Shown: positions 7,918-16,827 of the stretch, one piece after another | Layout: each line of letters starts with the position of its first letter | How positions within the stretch are numbered: the stretch's first letter is position 1 | Assembly (NCBI GenBank): GCA_964529555.1 | Contig: CAZGWV010000002.1 | Coordinates: forward strand, 1 to 64,000 | DNA length: 64,000 nucleotides | From: UBA7672 sp964529555 | GTDB taxonomy: Bacteria > Pseudomonadota > Alphaproteobacteria > Caulobacterales > Hyphomonadaceae | Direction: 5' to 3' | Notes under the pieces: generated by a model | What the model was told of the DNA's origin: nothing | The model's database searches: none | The model's input: the letters and a program-made list of their open reading frames with translations, nothing else | Position numbers and translations under genes: made by a program

Positions 7918-8240
7918 CAGGCTGTTGAAGAAGTCCAAGGCACGGCGCGGAATTCAGATTCATCGCCGTTATCGAAGCATATTTCGCCCGTGAGGGAGCC
8001 GTCGGGTTCGAGGTCGATGGAGATTTCGCCGGACGCCTCGTCCATCTCGTCGTTGCCGGTCCAGCGCGAGATCAGCGAGGCTTCGACGCCAAGGGCGGAG
8101 AATGCGCCGTTGACGCAGCCGAACGAGAACTCGCCCTGGCCTTTGGCGTCGATGGCGATGCGGGCGGGCCCCATGAGGTCGAGGAAGTCTTTGTCCCAGA
8201 CCTCCATCTCGACGATGCGCCATTCGCCCCGGATGCCCAT
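7914..8240 (-). CDS. IS passenger protein (108 aa), unknown function
   Basis: The ATG at 8240 overlaps the transposase stop (TGATG), so translation is probably coupled. The product begins MGIRGEWRIVEMEVWDKDF and is acidic, with a beta-rich pattern (GEFSFGCVNGAF, ISIDLEPDGSLTGEI). Related stand-alone proteins are, from memory, common hypothetical genes in bacterial chromosomes, so the IS may have captured one. The last codons run into the IS terminus (WTSSTAC), and the stop codon TAG is supplied by the duplicated target CTAG, so its end depends on the insertion site. It is not a transposition protein of any kind I recognise. Confidence 0.8.
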   Translation of the reverse strand: MGIRGEWRIVEMEVWDKDFLDLMGPARIAIDAKGQGEFSFGCVNGAFSALGVEASLISRWTGNDEMDEASGEISIDLEPDGSLTGEICFDNGDESEFRAVPWTSSTAC

Positions 8241-9428
8241 CAGGCCGCCCTCAGGAGCCTGGGCAGGCGAATGAGGTTGTAGGCGGAAAGCGCCATGCCA
8301 AAGGCGGCGTTGGCGCGTGCGCATCCCCGCACTTTCACCCGGCCAAGACCCGCCGAAGCCTTGATCCATCCGAAGATCTCTTCGATGCGCTTGCGACAGC
8401 GCTGGCTGACGTCATAGCCGGCATGGCGGGTCGTGCGGGTATCGATCGCAGTCGAGCGCGGCCTGGCCGTCGCGGCGGTCGAGCGGATGTGCCCGTCGAT
8501 GGCGATGTGCGGCGTCACCCCGCGTGTCCGCAGATCGTCGATGAACTGGCGCACATCGTAAGCCTTGTCCGCTCCAAGCGTGATCCGCTTCTTCGCTCCC
8601 CGTCGATCCAGCAGGGCCAGAGCAGCCTCCCGCTCGGCATATCCCGAAGCCGTGGTGACGAGCCCGCCGACCGCCAGCCCATTGCGGTTCTCCATCAGCG
8701 CGTGACCCAGATAGCAGAGCTTCGCCGGCTGGTTATGGCCCTTGCGGTAGAGCTTCGCATCGGGGTCTGTCTTGCTCGCATGCGTCTCGTTGGAGCGCTT
8801 CTCGCCATGAAAGGACCGCTCCGCATTGCGGCCTGGCCCGTCGCCATCCTTGTCCTGGCCGTCCTTGCGCCGGAAGCTCTTGATCGAGGCCCAGGCCTCG
8901 ATCAGCGTCCCATCGACCGAGAAGTGGTCGCTCGACAAGAGCCGCTTCACCCGGGGCTGGGCGAGGATCGCAGCCAGCAGCTTGGCCGCGATGTCGCCCT
9001 CCAGCAGCCGGTCCCGGTTGGTCGAAAAGCTCGAATGATCCCAGGGCGCATCGTCAATGCCGAGCCCCACGAACCAGCGGAACAGGAGATCGAACTCCAT
9101 CCGCTCCATCAACTGCCGCTCTGACCTGATCCCGTAGAACGCCTGCAGCAGCATCGCTCGCAGCAGGCGCTCGGGAGGGATCGAGGGGCGACCGAGCCGT
9201 AGCGGATAGAGCGCATCGAACGCCGCGCCCAGATCGAGCAGCGCCGCGTTGGCGATCTCCCGGATCACCCGCAGCGGATGATCCCCTCGCACCCGCTCCT
9301 CAAGATCGACGTACGAGAACAACGACCCAGAGCGAACATCCGAACCGCGCACCGCCACCTCCCTGCAACCCGCCGGAAAATGGAATCATGCTTCGGCCAG
9401 CACCGCCACCGACTTCTTCAACAGCCTG
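7918..9428. mobile_element. IS5-family insertion sequence with passenger gene
   Basis: The element is 1511 bp. Its ends are an 18-bp perfect inverted repeat beginning CAGGCTGTTGAAGAAGTC, and a CTAG is duplicated on both sides (7914-7917 and 9429-9432). It holds a DDE transposase gene and a second, translationally coupled gene, both on the minus strand. It is inserted near the 3' end of a hypothetical gene, which can be restored exactly in silico. Confidence 0.92.
8240..9358 (-). CDS. IS5-family transposase
   Basis: About 370 residues. The N-terminus FSYVDLEERVRGDHPLRVI is typical of IS5-group transposases, as is LLFRWFVGLGIDD. The DDE residues sit in HFSVDGTLIEAW (first Asp), LGADKAYD (second Asp) and RIEEIFGWIK (Glu). 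The frame is intact, so the element may still move. The start is GTG; either 9358 or the in-frame GTG at 9352, which is better spaced from AGGGAG, could be used. The stop overlaps the start of the passenger gene. Confidence 0.93.
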   Translation of the reverse strand: MAVRGSDVRSGSLFSYVDLEERVRGDHPLRVIREIANAALLDLGAAFDALYPLRLGRPSIPPERLLRAMLLQAFYGIRSERQLMERMEFDLLFRWFVGLGIDDAPWDHSSFSTNRDRLLEGDIAAKLLAAILAQPRVKRLLSSDHFSVDGTLIEAWASIKSFRRKDGQDKDGDGPGRNAERSFHGEKRSNETHASKTDPDAKLYRKGHNQPAKLCYLGHALMENRNGLAVGGLVTTASGYAEREAALALLDRRGAKKRITLGADKAYDVRQFIDDLRTRGVTPHIAIDGHIRSTAATARPRSTAIDTRTTRHAGYDVSQRCRKRIEEIFGWIKASAGLGRVKVRGCARANAAFGMALSAYNLIRLPRLLRAA

Positions 9429-9858
9429 CTAGTGGAGGAATCTCGACTTCAGCTGCATCGAAATGCGCGATGATGGCTTCCATCGAGCCAAGGTTTATGG
9501 CTGTCGCTCTGCCAATCACGACCCAGTCTAGTTCATCGGCGGCGTAGGATTGCGGTTCGCCGTCGCCCGTAAACACAACGCGCTCCGGTCCCCACTGGCT
9601 TCCGTATCCGCCGCACCATCTGGCGAATGACAGCCTGTTCTCGACGCACCACGCCTCCAGATGGTCGAGGCGACCCATTGGAACATCGTTGGCGTAAAGT
9701 CTCAGCGGCTCTCCGTCTGTGCGATGGGATGGCTGGAAAGATTCGCCGTCCCATTCGATCGACAATCTCTCCAGCGAGATGATGTCCGCAAGCTCGGCAT
9801 ATGCGGAAGCGGAAATCGTCCCGCCCACCACGATCGACGCAGGAACGCATTCAGCCAT
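9418..9858 (-). CDS. Hypothetical protein, 3' end replaced by IS insertion
   Basis: The frame begins MAECVPASIVVGGTISAS after GGGGGAGGAGATC, a strong RBS, and is acidic with many aromatic residues (LDHLEAWCVENRLSFARWCGG). It reads through the IS boundary and ends LAGC four codons later. Without the IS it would end VVEEDAADEPVE, about eight residues longer. Only the tail is affected, so the product may still work. The gene overlaps the DUF6878 gene upstream by eight bases, which suggests an operon. No domain is recognised. Confidence 0.75.
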   Translation of the reverse strand: MAECVPASIVVGGTISASAYAELADIISLERLSIEWDGESFQPSHRTDGEPLRLYANDVPMGRLDHLEAWCVENRLSFARWCGGYGSQWGPERVVFTGDGEPQSYAADELDWVVIGRATAINLGSMEAIIAHFDAAEVEIPPLAGC

Positions 9859-10342
9859 GATCTCCTCCCCCGAACGCTTGCGTGTAGAAGTCCTGGCGCT
9901 GCTCGCCATGATCGAGCGTGATGCGATGCCCTGCCACGTCGATCGTGAACTCGCTCAAGGCGCCATCGTCGTTCGCGCATCCGCAGTTTGTCGCAGCGAG
10001 GATGTCCCAGAAGATGGTCCTGACGGCTGCGGTAAGCGACATTTTGTGACATCGCGGATCCGTTTGATCCCAGTCGAGCTGCAGGATGTCCACCTGATGG
10101 CCGGGGAAGGTCACCCGCGTGTTCCCTATTCGCACCTCCACGGACTTGATCTGAGCGCTATCGCCACAGCCGTCGAAGATGACGACGACAATGCTGATGC
10201 CTGCGCGAGCCAAGGCCCGAAGCAATGCCGCCTTGTTCGCCTGGAGGATCTCCGCTTCGTGGAATTGACGTTCGGCACGCCGCGCGAGCCAGTCATCAGG
10301 CGACGGAACCGTAGAAGAGGGATTGGAGGAAATGTCAGCCAT
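9851..10342 (-). CDS. DUF6878 family protein (first copy)
   Basis: The frame starts MADISSNPSSTVPSPDD, with GGAG-like sequence upstream (TGAGATGG is weaker than usual). The family signature is AGISIVVVIFDGCGDSAQIKSVEVRIG, here split as IVVVIFDGCGDSAQI and a following beta strand. The protein is 163 residues. A second member lies at 10790-11263 with the pattern VVVAFDGGDSGQI. These proteins occur in pairs on alphaproteobacterial plasmids; their function is unknown. The family name is recalled, not searched. Confidence 0.8.
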   Translation of the reverse strand: MADISSNPSSTVPSPDDWLARRAERQFHEAEILQANKAALLRALARAGISIVVVIFDGCGDSAQIKSVEVRIGNTRVTFPGHQVDILQLDWDQTDPRCHKMSLTAAVRTIFWDILAATNCGCANDDGALSEFTIDVAGHRITLDHGEQRQDFYTQAFGGGDHG

Positions 10343-10362
10343 CTCAGTTCTCCTGGAAAAGC

Positions 10363-10391
10363 GCAAAGCCCGGCGCAGTGCCGGGCTTTGC
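10363..10391 (-). terminator. Terminator-like hairpin
   Basis: GCAAAGCCCGGC pairs perfectly with GCCGGGCTTTGC around a 5-base loop, followed on the minus strand by GCTTTTCC. It separates the DUF6915 gene from the DUF6878 gene and matches the element at 7782-7804, including flanks. Confidence 0.75.
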
Positions 10392-10415
10392 GAGAGGTTG
10401 GGTTGGAGAAAACGT

Positions 10416-10778
10416 TCAGGCCGGGACCGCGAAGGGATCGACCAGCTTGTGGATCGGCTGGGCGCGCCCCATCCATGGCTCCGGCCGGATGCAGCGCACC
10501 CAGTCAGCGAAACTTGGGATGAAACCGAGGTCCTCGATCACATGCTGCTCGCCGATCAGCCGGACTGAAACTTCGCGGCCGGTGGAAATCGTGATCGTCG
10601 CGCCGAAGGTTCGTTCGAGCTGGAAGATGCCCTGTGCATGATGCCGGAGCGCCCGGTGCCGGAAGTCTGCCGTGATTTCCTTGGACTCGTCAAACCACTG
10701 ATGCAACGGCAGATAGTCCTCCGCTGTTCCGCCCCATTTGCGAACCGAGGAGAGGGCGTGATGATAGCAGTGTCCCAT
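10416..10778 (-). CDS. DUF6915 family protein
   Basis: This 120-residue protein has the recalled family pattern: N-terminal HHALSSVRKWGG, then YLPLHQWFDESKEITADFRH, RALRHHAQGIFQLERTFG and VRLIGEQHVIEDLGFIPS. Many His and acidic residues suggest a metal-binding fold, but no function is known. The start has GGGAGG nine bases upstream. It lies between two DUF6878 genes, an arrangement typical of these element backbones. Confidence 0.85.
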   Translation of the reverse strand: MGHCYHHALSSVRKWGGTAEDYLPLHQWFDESKEITADFRHRALRHHAQGIFQLERTFGATITISTGREVSVRLIGEQHVIEDLGFIPSFADWVRCIRPEPWMGRAQPIHKLVDPFAVPA

Positions 10779-10789
10779 CGTAACCTCCC

Positions 10790-11263
10790 TTAGAACCTGT
10801 GCTGGTGGAATTCGGAGTCAGTGAAGCGCAGATTGAAGTCGAGCCGGATGCTACCCGCCTTCACATCGAACACGACCTCGCCAAAGCCGCCGTCATTGTT
10901 CTCCCAGCCGCCATGGGTGGAGGAGAGAACGTCCCAGGCGAGCGTTTCAACAGCGTCATGCAAAGGCATGGAACGCCGTTGCAGCTCGGATGTGTTCCAC
11001 TCCGCCCGAGCGAGTTCGATCGTGCTGTCGGGAAGTTCAAGCACAGAGTCGCCCGCCCTGACGGCGACATCCTCGATCTGGCCGCTGTCGCCGCCATCGA
11101 ATGCGACGACGACCGTGCTGACGCCAGCGGTGGAGAGCGCAGAAAAAAGAATGTCCTTGTTGAGGAGAACCGACACGGCTTTCCGTCTTTCGTAGGCCGC
11201 ATAGTCCGAAAGCGGGTCGCTCACCGCAGGATCGGCAGCGGGCTTGGTGGTGTCATCGGTCAT
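10790..11263 (-). CDS. DUF6878 family protein (second copy)
   Basis: The 157-residue frame starts MTDDTTKPAADPAVSDP, with GGAGAC seven bases before the ATG. It shares with the first copy the core AGVSTVVVAFDGGDSGQI, the DVL motif and a Gly/Asn/Asp-rich loop (STHGGWENNDGGFGE). The two copies differ enough that duplication is old. It is 12 bp upstream of the DUF6915 gene and probably in the same operon. Function unknown. Confidence 0.82.
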   Translation of the reverse strand: MTDDTTKPAADPAVSDPLSDYAAYERRKAVSVLLNKDILFSALSTAGVSTVVVAFDGGDSGQIEDVAVRAGDSVLELPDSTIELARAEWNTSELQRRSMPLHDAVETLAWDVLSSTHGGWENNDGGFGEVVFDVKAGSIRLDFNLRFTDSEFHQHRF

Positions 11264-11411
11264 ATCAGTTGTCTCCGGAGAGCGGTTGAGGAGCGACCCG
11301 ACAGGCCCTCTCTCTCGACCCGGCCGGCTCGCCCCTTCTCCACTCGCCTCCTCCTCTTGGAGAGAAGGAGGCGTAAGCGGAGCGATTCGCAGCGTGCGCC
11401 GTTGGACCGCG

Positions 11412-14400
11412 TCATGCCGCCTTCCGTTCGGATGTGCCGGTCATCGGGTAGGTCTCCAGCAGCCTGCGGATGACGGCGGAACCTGAAACATCGACTGGCA
11501 CGAAGAAGCGCAGGGTCCAGGAGATGATCTCGCTGAACAAGCCATAGGCCCGCAAGCGGTCGCGCATCGCCTCGGTGAAGCCGATGAGCTCAATACGGTC
11601 GGAGCCCATGACACGGACGCGGCGCAGCTGGAGACCTTCGGCGAGATCGATCGTCGATCGGCCCGCGACAAGCGCGGCAAAGATGTCGTCAGCCCCCAGC
11701 GCAGTCACATCCACTCCTGCGGCGTTCGCCGCCCAGGCGGCTGAGACGCGGCGGCCGATGATGCGTTCGCCACTATCGGTCTGCAGCCGATAGACGCGTG
11801 TCGAATCCTCCGGCAGCCGCTTCCAGACCGGCAACAGCAAGCCCGAAACGACATGGAGCGTGCTTTCCGTGAATGTCGGCGTCTCCGAGACTTCCCGGTT
11901 CCAGGCCTCCGCGAAATCCGCCCGATCGGCTGGACGCCAGCGGCTTTCCTGCATCGCCGCCAACGACGCATGCGTGCGCTCCATCGGACGGATGAGCCTT
12001 ACCCGGCGTTCGATCTCGCCGTCATCCAGCATAAGGCTCGGGGCCGGTGTCTGCACGGCGGCCCGGCCGGACTGTTCGTTCACCAGCAACACCACGCCCG
12101 GATCATCGACAAGGTCCAGCGCCTCGGCGAGCGCGAGCGGACGATTGCGCCGGCGCTCGGCGATGGTCAGCAGTTGCGTCTCCGCGCCGGTACGCGGATG
12201 CGTATAGATGCTCCGGCGATCCGTGACGATGAAGCTCTCGGCCCGGAGCGTCTCCAGGCCGATGTCATAGACGCCGCTGGCGATGGCGCCCGCCACCTTG
12301 GCCTCAAGCAGCTGTTCGAACGCGGTGAACAGGATGCCCTGCAGCTCGATGGTGAGGGCCAACAGACGGTTGAGGAAGGTGGTGATCGGCGGCAGCTCGT
12401 CCTTGACGCCGCTGTCGTCAATCAGCTTCAGGCCGGTGGCGGCTTCGAAGCAGCCTAGCGAGCAACCTTCGACCTTGCCGCGCACAATCAGCAGGTAGAG
12501 CTGACGCAGCGCATCGCGGGCATAGGGGGATTCCAGATTGTCCTCGGGCCGGAACAGGCCCTGCCCGCCGGTCTGCCGTTGACCGCGCGTGATGGCGCCG
12601 AGCGTGTCGAGCCTCCGCGCGATAGTCGACAGGAAACGCTTCTCAGCCTTCACGTTCGTCGCGATTGGACGGAAGAGCGGTGGCTGCGCCTGGTTGGTGC
12701 GGTTGGTGCGGCCGAGTCCCTGTATGGCGGCGTCCGCCTTCCAGCCCGGCTCCAGCAGGTAGTGGACACGCAGCCGCCGGTTCCGCGCGGACAGTTCGGC
12801 GTGATAGCTGCGCCCGGTCCCGCCGGCTTCCGAGAAAACCAGAACGCGCTTTTTGTCGTCCATGAAGGCCGCTGTCTCGGCAAGATTGGCCGACGCGGCG
12901 CGGGCCTCGACGGCAAAACGATCACCCTTGCGGACAATGCGGCGTGAGCGGCCCGTCACCTCCGCCACGATGTCCGTCCCGAAACGCTGCACGATCTGGT
13001 CGAGGGCGCCAGGCACGGGCGTCAGGGAGGCCAGACGCTCGATCAGATTATTGCGGCGAGCGACGGCCTCCCGGTTTTCGACGGGCTGGCCGTCACGAAA
13101 GACCGGGCGCGAGGACAGATTGCCTTCGCCGTCGGTGAACGGCTCGTAGAGCTGGACTGGAAAGGAGTGAGCGAGATAGTCCAGGACGTATTCTCTGGGC
13201 GTGATGTCCACGCGGACATCGTTCCAGTCCTCGGTCGGGATTTCCGCCAGACGGCGCTCCATGAGCGCCTCGCCGGTCGAGACGATCTGCACGACGGACG
13301 CATGGCCTTCCGCAAGATCGCGTTCAATCGCCCGGATCAGGGTCGGCGTCTTCATCGACGTCAGCAGGTGGCCGAAGAAACGCTGCTTGGTCGACTCGAA
13401 CGCCGAGCGCGCCGCCGACTTGGCCTGGCGGTTCAACGTTCCATCGGCGCCGGTGATGTTGGCCGCCCGCATGGCGGCATCAAGGTTATTGTGGATGATG
13501 GCAAACGCATCGGCATAGGCATCGTAGATGTGGATCTGCGCGGGCGTCAGCTCGTGCTCGACCAGTTCGTATTCGACGCCGTCATAAGAGAGTGAGCGCG
13601 ACGTATAGAGGCCGAGCGACCGGAGGTCGCGGGCGAGGACCTCCATGGCCGCGACGCCCCCGCCCTCGATCGCCTCGACGAACTCGGCGCGGGTGACAAA
13701 GGGAAAGTCCTCGCCGCCCCACAGCCCCAGCCGCTGGGCATAGGCCAGATTGTGGACGGTCGTGGCGCCGGTGGCGGAGACGTAGACGACGCGGGCGTTC
13801 GGCAACGCATGCTGCAAACGCAGACCTGCCCGTCCCTGCTGTGAGGGCGCAACGTCGCCGCGTTCGCCCTTGCCGCCGCCGGCGTTCTGCATGGCGTGGC
13901 TCTCATCAAAGATGATCGCGCCATCGAAATCGGCGCCCAGCCAGTCGACGATCTGACGGACCCGCGGCACCTTTTCCCCGCGGTCATCGGAGCGCAGCGT
14001 CGCATAGGTGACGAACAGTATGCCTTCCGGCAGCGTGATCGGCTTGCCTTGGGCAAACCGCGACAGCGGCGTGATGAGCAGACGCTCCATGCCGAGGGCG
14101 GACCAGTCGCGCTGGGCGTCTTCGATCAGCTTGTCGGATTTGCTGAGCCAAACCGCCTTGCGTCGGCCCCGCAGCCAGTTGTCGAGCAGCACGGCGGCGG
14201 CCTGACGGCCCTTGCCCGCGCCCGTGCCGTCGCCCAGCATGAATCCACGGCGGAAGCGGACGGCGTCGGGAGCGTCATCAGCGGCGGCGGAAACGGTGTC
14301 GAAGGTCGCGTCGACCATCCATGACCCGGAAAGGAAGGCGTCGTGGGCCTCCCCGGCATAAATCACCGTTTCGAGCTGGGCGTCCGAAAGAAGGCCGAGG

Positions 14401-15719
14401 ATATTGGCCGGCAGCATCGGGCGGTAGCCGGGCTTCGGCGGCGCCACGCTCGCCATGGCCGCTGACTGCACCAGCTTTGTCGGGTGCGCCTGCGAGCCGG
14501 GAACGCGGATCGACTGCAGTCCATATTCTTCATAGATCGCGTCGGTGAGCCGCGCGTCTTCTGGCGGCGTCCAGTCTACGGTTTCATAGGTGAGTTCGAC
14601 GCCTTCGGACTCGACCGATGTATGGGTGGGCGCACGCTTGGCCGAGCCTCGCGCGAGGTATCCGCGAACGGTGCGGGGCGTCGCTGCGGAAGGCGTGGTC
14701 GCCACGGACGGCCGTACGGCCGTCAGGCGCGGCGGAACATGGGCCTCGATCCAGCCGAGCAGTGTGGCAACATCGGGGGCAACGCCCGGCGAGGCCGGGA
14801 ACGCAGCGGGATCTTTGGCCGGGAGCTTGTCGATCACGGTGATCCGCGTATCGATGGTCGTGCCATGCTTGGCGTAGACCGAGCCGTCCACGGCGGCCGT
14901 GAAGATGACACGCCCGCACCCCTGCAGCTGGATGAAAGCGTCACGCCAGGCCGGCGCTTCGGGGCCGAAATTGGCGCCGGTGATCACGACCAGCCGCCCG
15001 CCGTCTGCAAGACGCGCCAGCGCCGAGGCGATATGACGGCAAGCCGCGTCGGCGACGCGGCCGGCGACATTGGCCAGCGTCGAGAAAGGCGGATTCATCA
15101 GGATGACGGAGGGTGAGACGTCCGGCGCGAGATGATCGTCGATCTGCGCCGCGTCGAAGCGGGTGAGCGGGACCCCTGGAAACAGCGCCGCGAGCAGATC
15201 GGCACGGGTGTCGGCAAGCTCGTTCAGAACGAGCGCGCCGCCGGCGATCTCGGCAAGGATGGCGAGGAGCCCCGTGCCGGCCGAAGGCTCGAGCACGAGA
15301 TCGTTCGATGTGATCGCCGTCGCAGCGAGGGCCGCAAGGCCCAGCGGCGCAGGCGTCGAGAACTGCTGAAGCGCCTGGGACTCTTCCGAGCGGCGCGTGT
15401 GTGTCGGCAGAAGGCCGGCGATCTTTGTGAGAGCCGTGAGCCGGGCCGCTGGCGAGGCTGCCTGGCGGAACAGCGTCCGTCCGAACTTCCGCAGGAACAG
15501 GACGGTCGCGACCTCGCAGGCCTCATAGGCCGTTTTCCAGGTCCAGGCGCCGGTGGCGTCGGATGCGCCGAAGGCAGCTTCCATCGCACCGCGCAGGATG
15601 GGTGCGTCGATACGCTCGCCGCGTTCGAGATGGATAAGAAGCCGCTCAGCAGCAGTGAGAATGGCGGGCGCGAGAGGAAGTTGTGCGACCGGAGCGGTCA
15701 CGGGCGACAGAAGGGTCAT
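11412..15719 (-). CDS. Strawberry-notch family helicase fused to SAM-dependent methyltransferase
   Basis: This is a single 1435-residue protein. The N-terminal third is a class I methyltransferase with LEPSAGTG (SAM loop, about residue 145) and NPPF (about 209), as in DNA adenine methylases. The middle is the strawberry-notch superfamily 2 ATPase with GDGTGAGKGRQ (about 495) and the DESH box (about 605). The helicase C domain follows (VFSEAGGTGRSYHAELSA, IQGLGRTNRTNQAQP). Such proteins are hallmark genes of alphaproteobacterial conjugative elements and are thought to modify or remodel element DNA, possibly against restriction. The antirestriction gene lies next to it. The frame is intact. Confidence 0.93.
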   Translation of the reverse strand: MTLLSPVTAPVAQLPLAPAILTAAERLLIHLERGERIDAPILRGAMEAAFGASDATGAWTWKTAYEACEVATVLFLRKFGRTLFRQAASPAARLTALTKIAGLLPTHTRRSEESQALQQFSTPAPLGLAALAATAITSNDLVLEPSAGTGLLAILAEIAGGALVLNELADTRADLLAALFPGVPLTRFDAAQIDDHLAPDVSPSVILMNPPFSTLANVAGRVADAACRHIASALARLADGGRLVVITGANFGPEAPAWRDAFIQLQGCGRVIFTAAVDGSVYAKHGTTIDTRITVIDKLPAKDPAAFPASPGVAPDVATLLGWIEAHVPPRLTAVRPSVATTPSAATPRTVRGYLARGSAKRAPTHTSVESEGVELTYETVDWTPPEDARLTDAIYEEYGLQSIRVPGSQAHPTKLVQSAAMASVAPPKPGYRPMLPANILGLLSDAQLETVIYAGEAHDAFLSGSWMVDATFDTVSAAADDAPDAVRFRRGFMLGDGTGAGKGRQAAAVLLDNWLRGRRKAVWLSKSDKLIEDAQRDWSALGMERLLITPLSRFAQGKPITLPEGILFVTYATLRSDDRGEKVPRVRQIVDWLGADFDGAIIFDESHAMQNAGGGKGERGDVAPSQQGRAGLRLQHALPNARVVYVSATGATTVHNLAYAQRLGLWGGEDFPFVTRAEFVEAIEGGGVAAMEVLARDLRSLGLYTSRSLSYDGVEYELVEHELTPAQIHIYDAYADAFAIIHNNLDAAMRAANITGADGTLNRQAKSAARSAFESTKQRFFGHLLTSMKTPTLIRAIERDLAEGHASVVQIVSTGEALMERRLAEIPTEDWNDVRVDITPREYVLDYLAHSFPVQLYEPFTDGEGNLSSRPVFRDGQPVENREAVARRNNLIERLASLTPVPGALDQIVQRFGTDIVAEVTGRSRRIVRKGDRFAVEARAASANLAETAAFMDDKKRVLVFSEAGGTGRSYHAELSARNRRLRVHYLLEPGWKADAAIQGLGRTNRTNQAQPPLFRPIATNVKAEKRFLSTIARRLDTLGAITRGQRQTGGQGLFRPEDNLESPYARDALRQLYLLIVRGKVEGCSLGCFEAATGLKLIDDSGVKDELPPITTFLNRLLALTIELQGILFTAFEQLLEAKVAGAIASGVYDIGLETLRAESFIVTDRRSIYTHPRTGAETQLLTIAERRRNRPLALAEALDLVDDPGVVLLVNEQSGRAAVQTPAPSLMLDDGEIERRVRLIRPMERTHASLAAMQESRWRPADRADFAEAWNREVSETPTFTESTLHVVSGLLLPVWKRLPEDSTRVYRLQTDSGERIIGRRVSAAWAANAAGVDVTALGADDIFAALVAGRSTIDLAEGLQLRRVRVMGSDRIELIGFTEAMRDRLRAYGLFSEIISWTLRFFVPVDVSGSAVIRRLLETYPMTGTSERKAA

Positions 15720-15829
15720 GGACGGAGGCTTTCAGGAGAGCGGGAATGGGAGAGCCCGACGGCGCTCTCTCTCGGCCGCCCGGCTCGCCCCTTCCCGGCC
15801 CGCCTCTTCCTCTCATTGCGGAAAAGAGA

Positions 15830-15859
15830 AGAGCGCCCGGCTGGGAAGCCGGGCGCTCT
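15830..15859 (-). terminator. Terminator after the antirestriction gene
   Basis: AGAGCGCCCGGCT and AGCCGGGCGCTCT form a perfect 13-bp stem with a GGGA loop, followed on the minus strand by TCTCTTTTCC. It lies between the ardB-like gene and the strawberry-notch gene. Confidence 0.8.
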
Positions 15860-15879
15860 TTGCAGACACTGCGCGGGGT

Positions 15880-16302
15880 TCAGTCGATCGCGCGGAAGAT
15901 CTCAGCCGCTTCCGGATGCGCGGCCGCATATTCGTAGAGACGGGTGTATCCGTCCGTCAGCTGTTCGGACGGGAACTGGAAGGACAGATGTGAGAAGGCG
16001 AACAGCGTGGCGATGATCCCCGCAGCGTCGGCGGACACCTCGCCCTCATAGTCGTTCCCATGCCATTGAAGCTGGTAGCGCGGCTTCGATGCCGGCGCGA
16101 GGTAGAGCGGCTGGCCGGCGCATTCGTAGAAGGTCCAGAGACCTCCACAGTAATCACGCGGACTGAGCCGATCCATAATCCCGTAGACGGTCAACTCCGC
16201 AATGAGGAAGTGCTGCCGGCCAAACAGGAGCGGCAGGAATGTCTCGCGCCGGTCTTCGGGAACTGGTGTGGCGGCGAGCGTTGTGGTTTCACGAACGGAC
16301 AT
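15880..16302 (-). CDS. ArdB/KlcA-type antirestriction protein
   Basis: The 140-residue protein follows the family pattern: VPEDRRETFLPLLFG near the N-terminus, MDRLSPRDYCGGLWTFYEC, YEGEVSADAAGIIATLFAFS, and the C-terminal YAAAHPEAAEIFRAID. ArdB/KlcA proteins inhibit type I restriction enzymes by a non-DNA-mimic route and help incoming conjugative DNA survive. GGAGACC precedes the ATG. It has its own terminator. Confidence 0.92.
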   Translation of the reverse strand: MSVRETTTLAATPVPEDRRETFLPLLFGRQHFLIAELTVYGIMDRLSPRDYCGGLWTFYECAGQPLYLAPASKPRYQLQWHGNDYEGEVSADAAGIIATLFAFSHLSFQFPSEQLTDGYTRLYEYAAAHPEAAEIFRAID

Positions 16303-16426
16303 GATGGGCGGTCTCCAGAGAGCGCAGGAACAAGACGAGTCAGCCGGTGCTCTCTTTCTCTCGACCGCGCCGGCTCAAACCCGCCAAACCCGACTCTCAC
16401 TTTGGCGCAGCAGCCTTCGCGCTGCG

Positions 16427-16711
16427 CTACCATGCGACCCGCTCGTCGCGGCTGGCGTTGGCGAGCCTGAGAAGCAGATCGCCATGACAGACCAGTGGCG
16501 CGCAGAAGCAGATCAGATCGCGCCCGCGCAACGCGTCGAGCGCGCGCAGCAGCTGAGGCTGATCCGCAAGCCATCGGGCGTGCTTCACGATGACGGCCGC
16601 GCGATCTCCGTCGGCGCCGATCCGGAACGGATTACCCCACTTCGATCCGCGACCGATGTAGACGGCGCCGGGTACGACGCCGACCGCATGCTCGTTCAGC
16701 ACCCTGCACAT
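16427..16711 (-). CDS. DUF4326 domain protein
   Basis: This 94-residue protein has the complete DUF4326 signature: VYIGRGSKWGNPFRIG, a middle helix, LRGRDLICFCAPLVCHGDLL. The conserved Cys and His (CFCAPxxCHG) suggest metal binding; function is unknown. The striking point is upstream: the AGGAGG ribosome-binding site sits at the foot of a perfect 23-bp inverted repeat (16721-16783). Confidence 0.9.
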   Translation of the reverse strand: MCRVLNEHAVGVVPGAVYIGRGSKWGNPFRIGADGDRAAVIVKHARWLADQPQLLRALDALRGRDLICFCAPLVCHGDLLLRLANASRDERVAW

Positions 16712-16720
16712 TGTTTCGCC

Positions 16721-16783
16721 TCCTGATCCGTATCGTGCTTCCGCCTGTCCGCATCCAGAACGGAAGCACGATACGGATCAGGA
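16721..16783 (-). promoter_or_regulatory. 23-bp perfect inverted repeat overlapping the RBS of the DUF4326 gene
   Basis: 16721-16743 and 16761-16783 are exact reverse complements, with a 17-base loop. On the transcript the 3' arm ends in ATCAGGA and is followed by GG, so the Shine-Dalgarno AGGAGG is partly buried in the stem ten bases before the ATG. Folding would hide the start of translation. Confidence 0.8.
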
Positions 16784-16827
16784 AGGCGGCGTGGGGCTGA
16801 TCGAGATCGCGGCCAGAAGCGGCGGCG

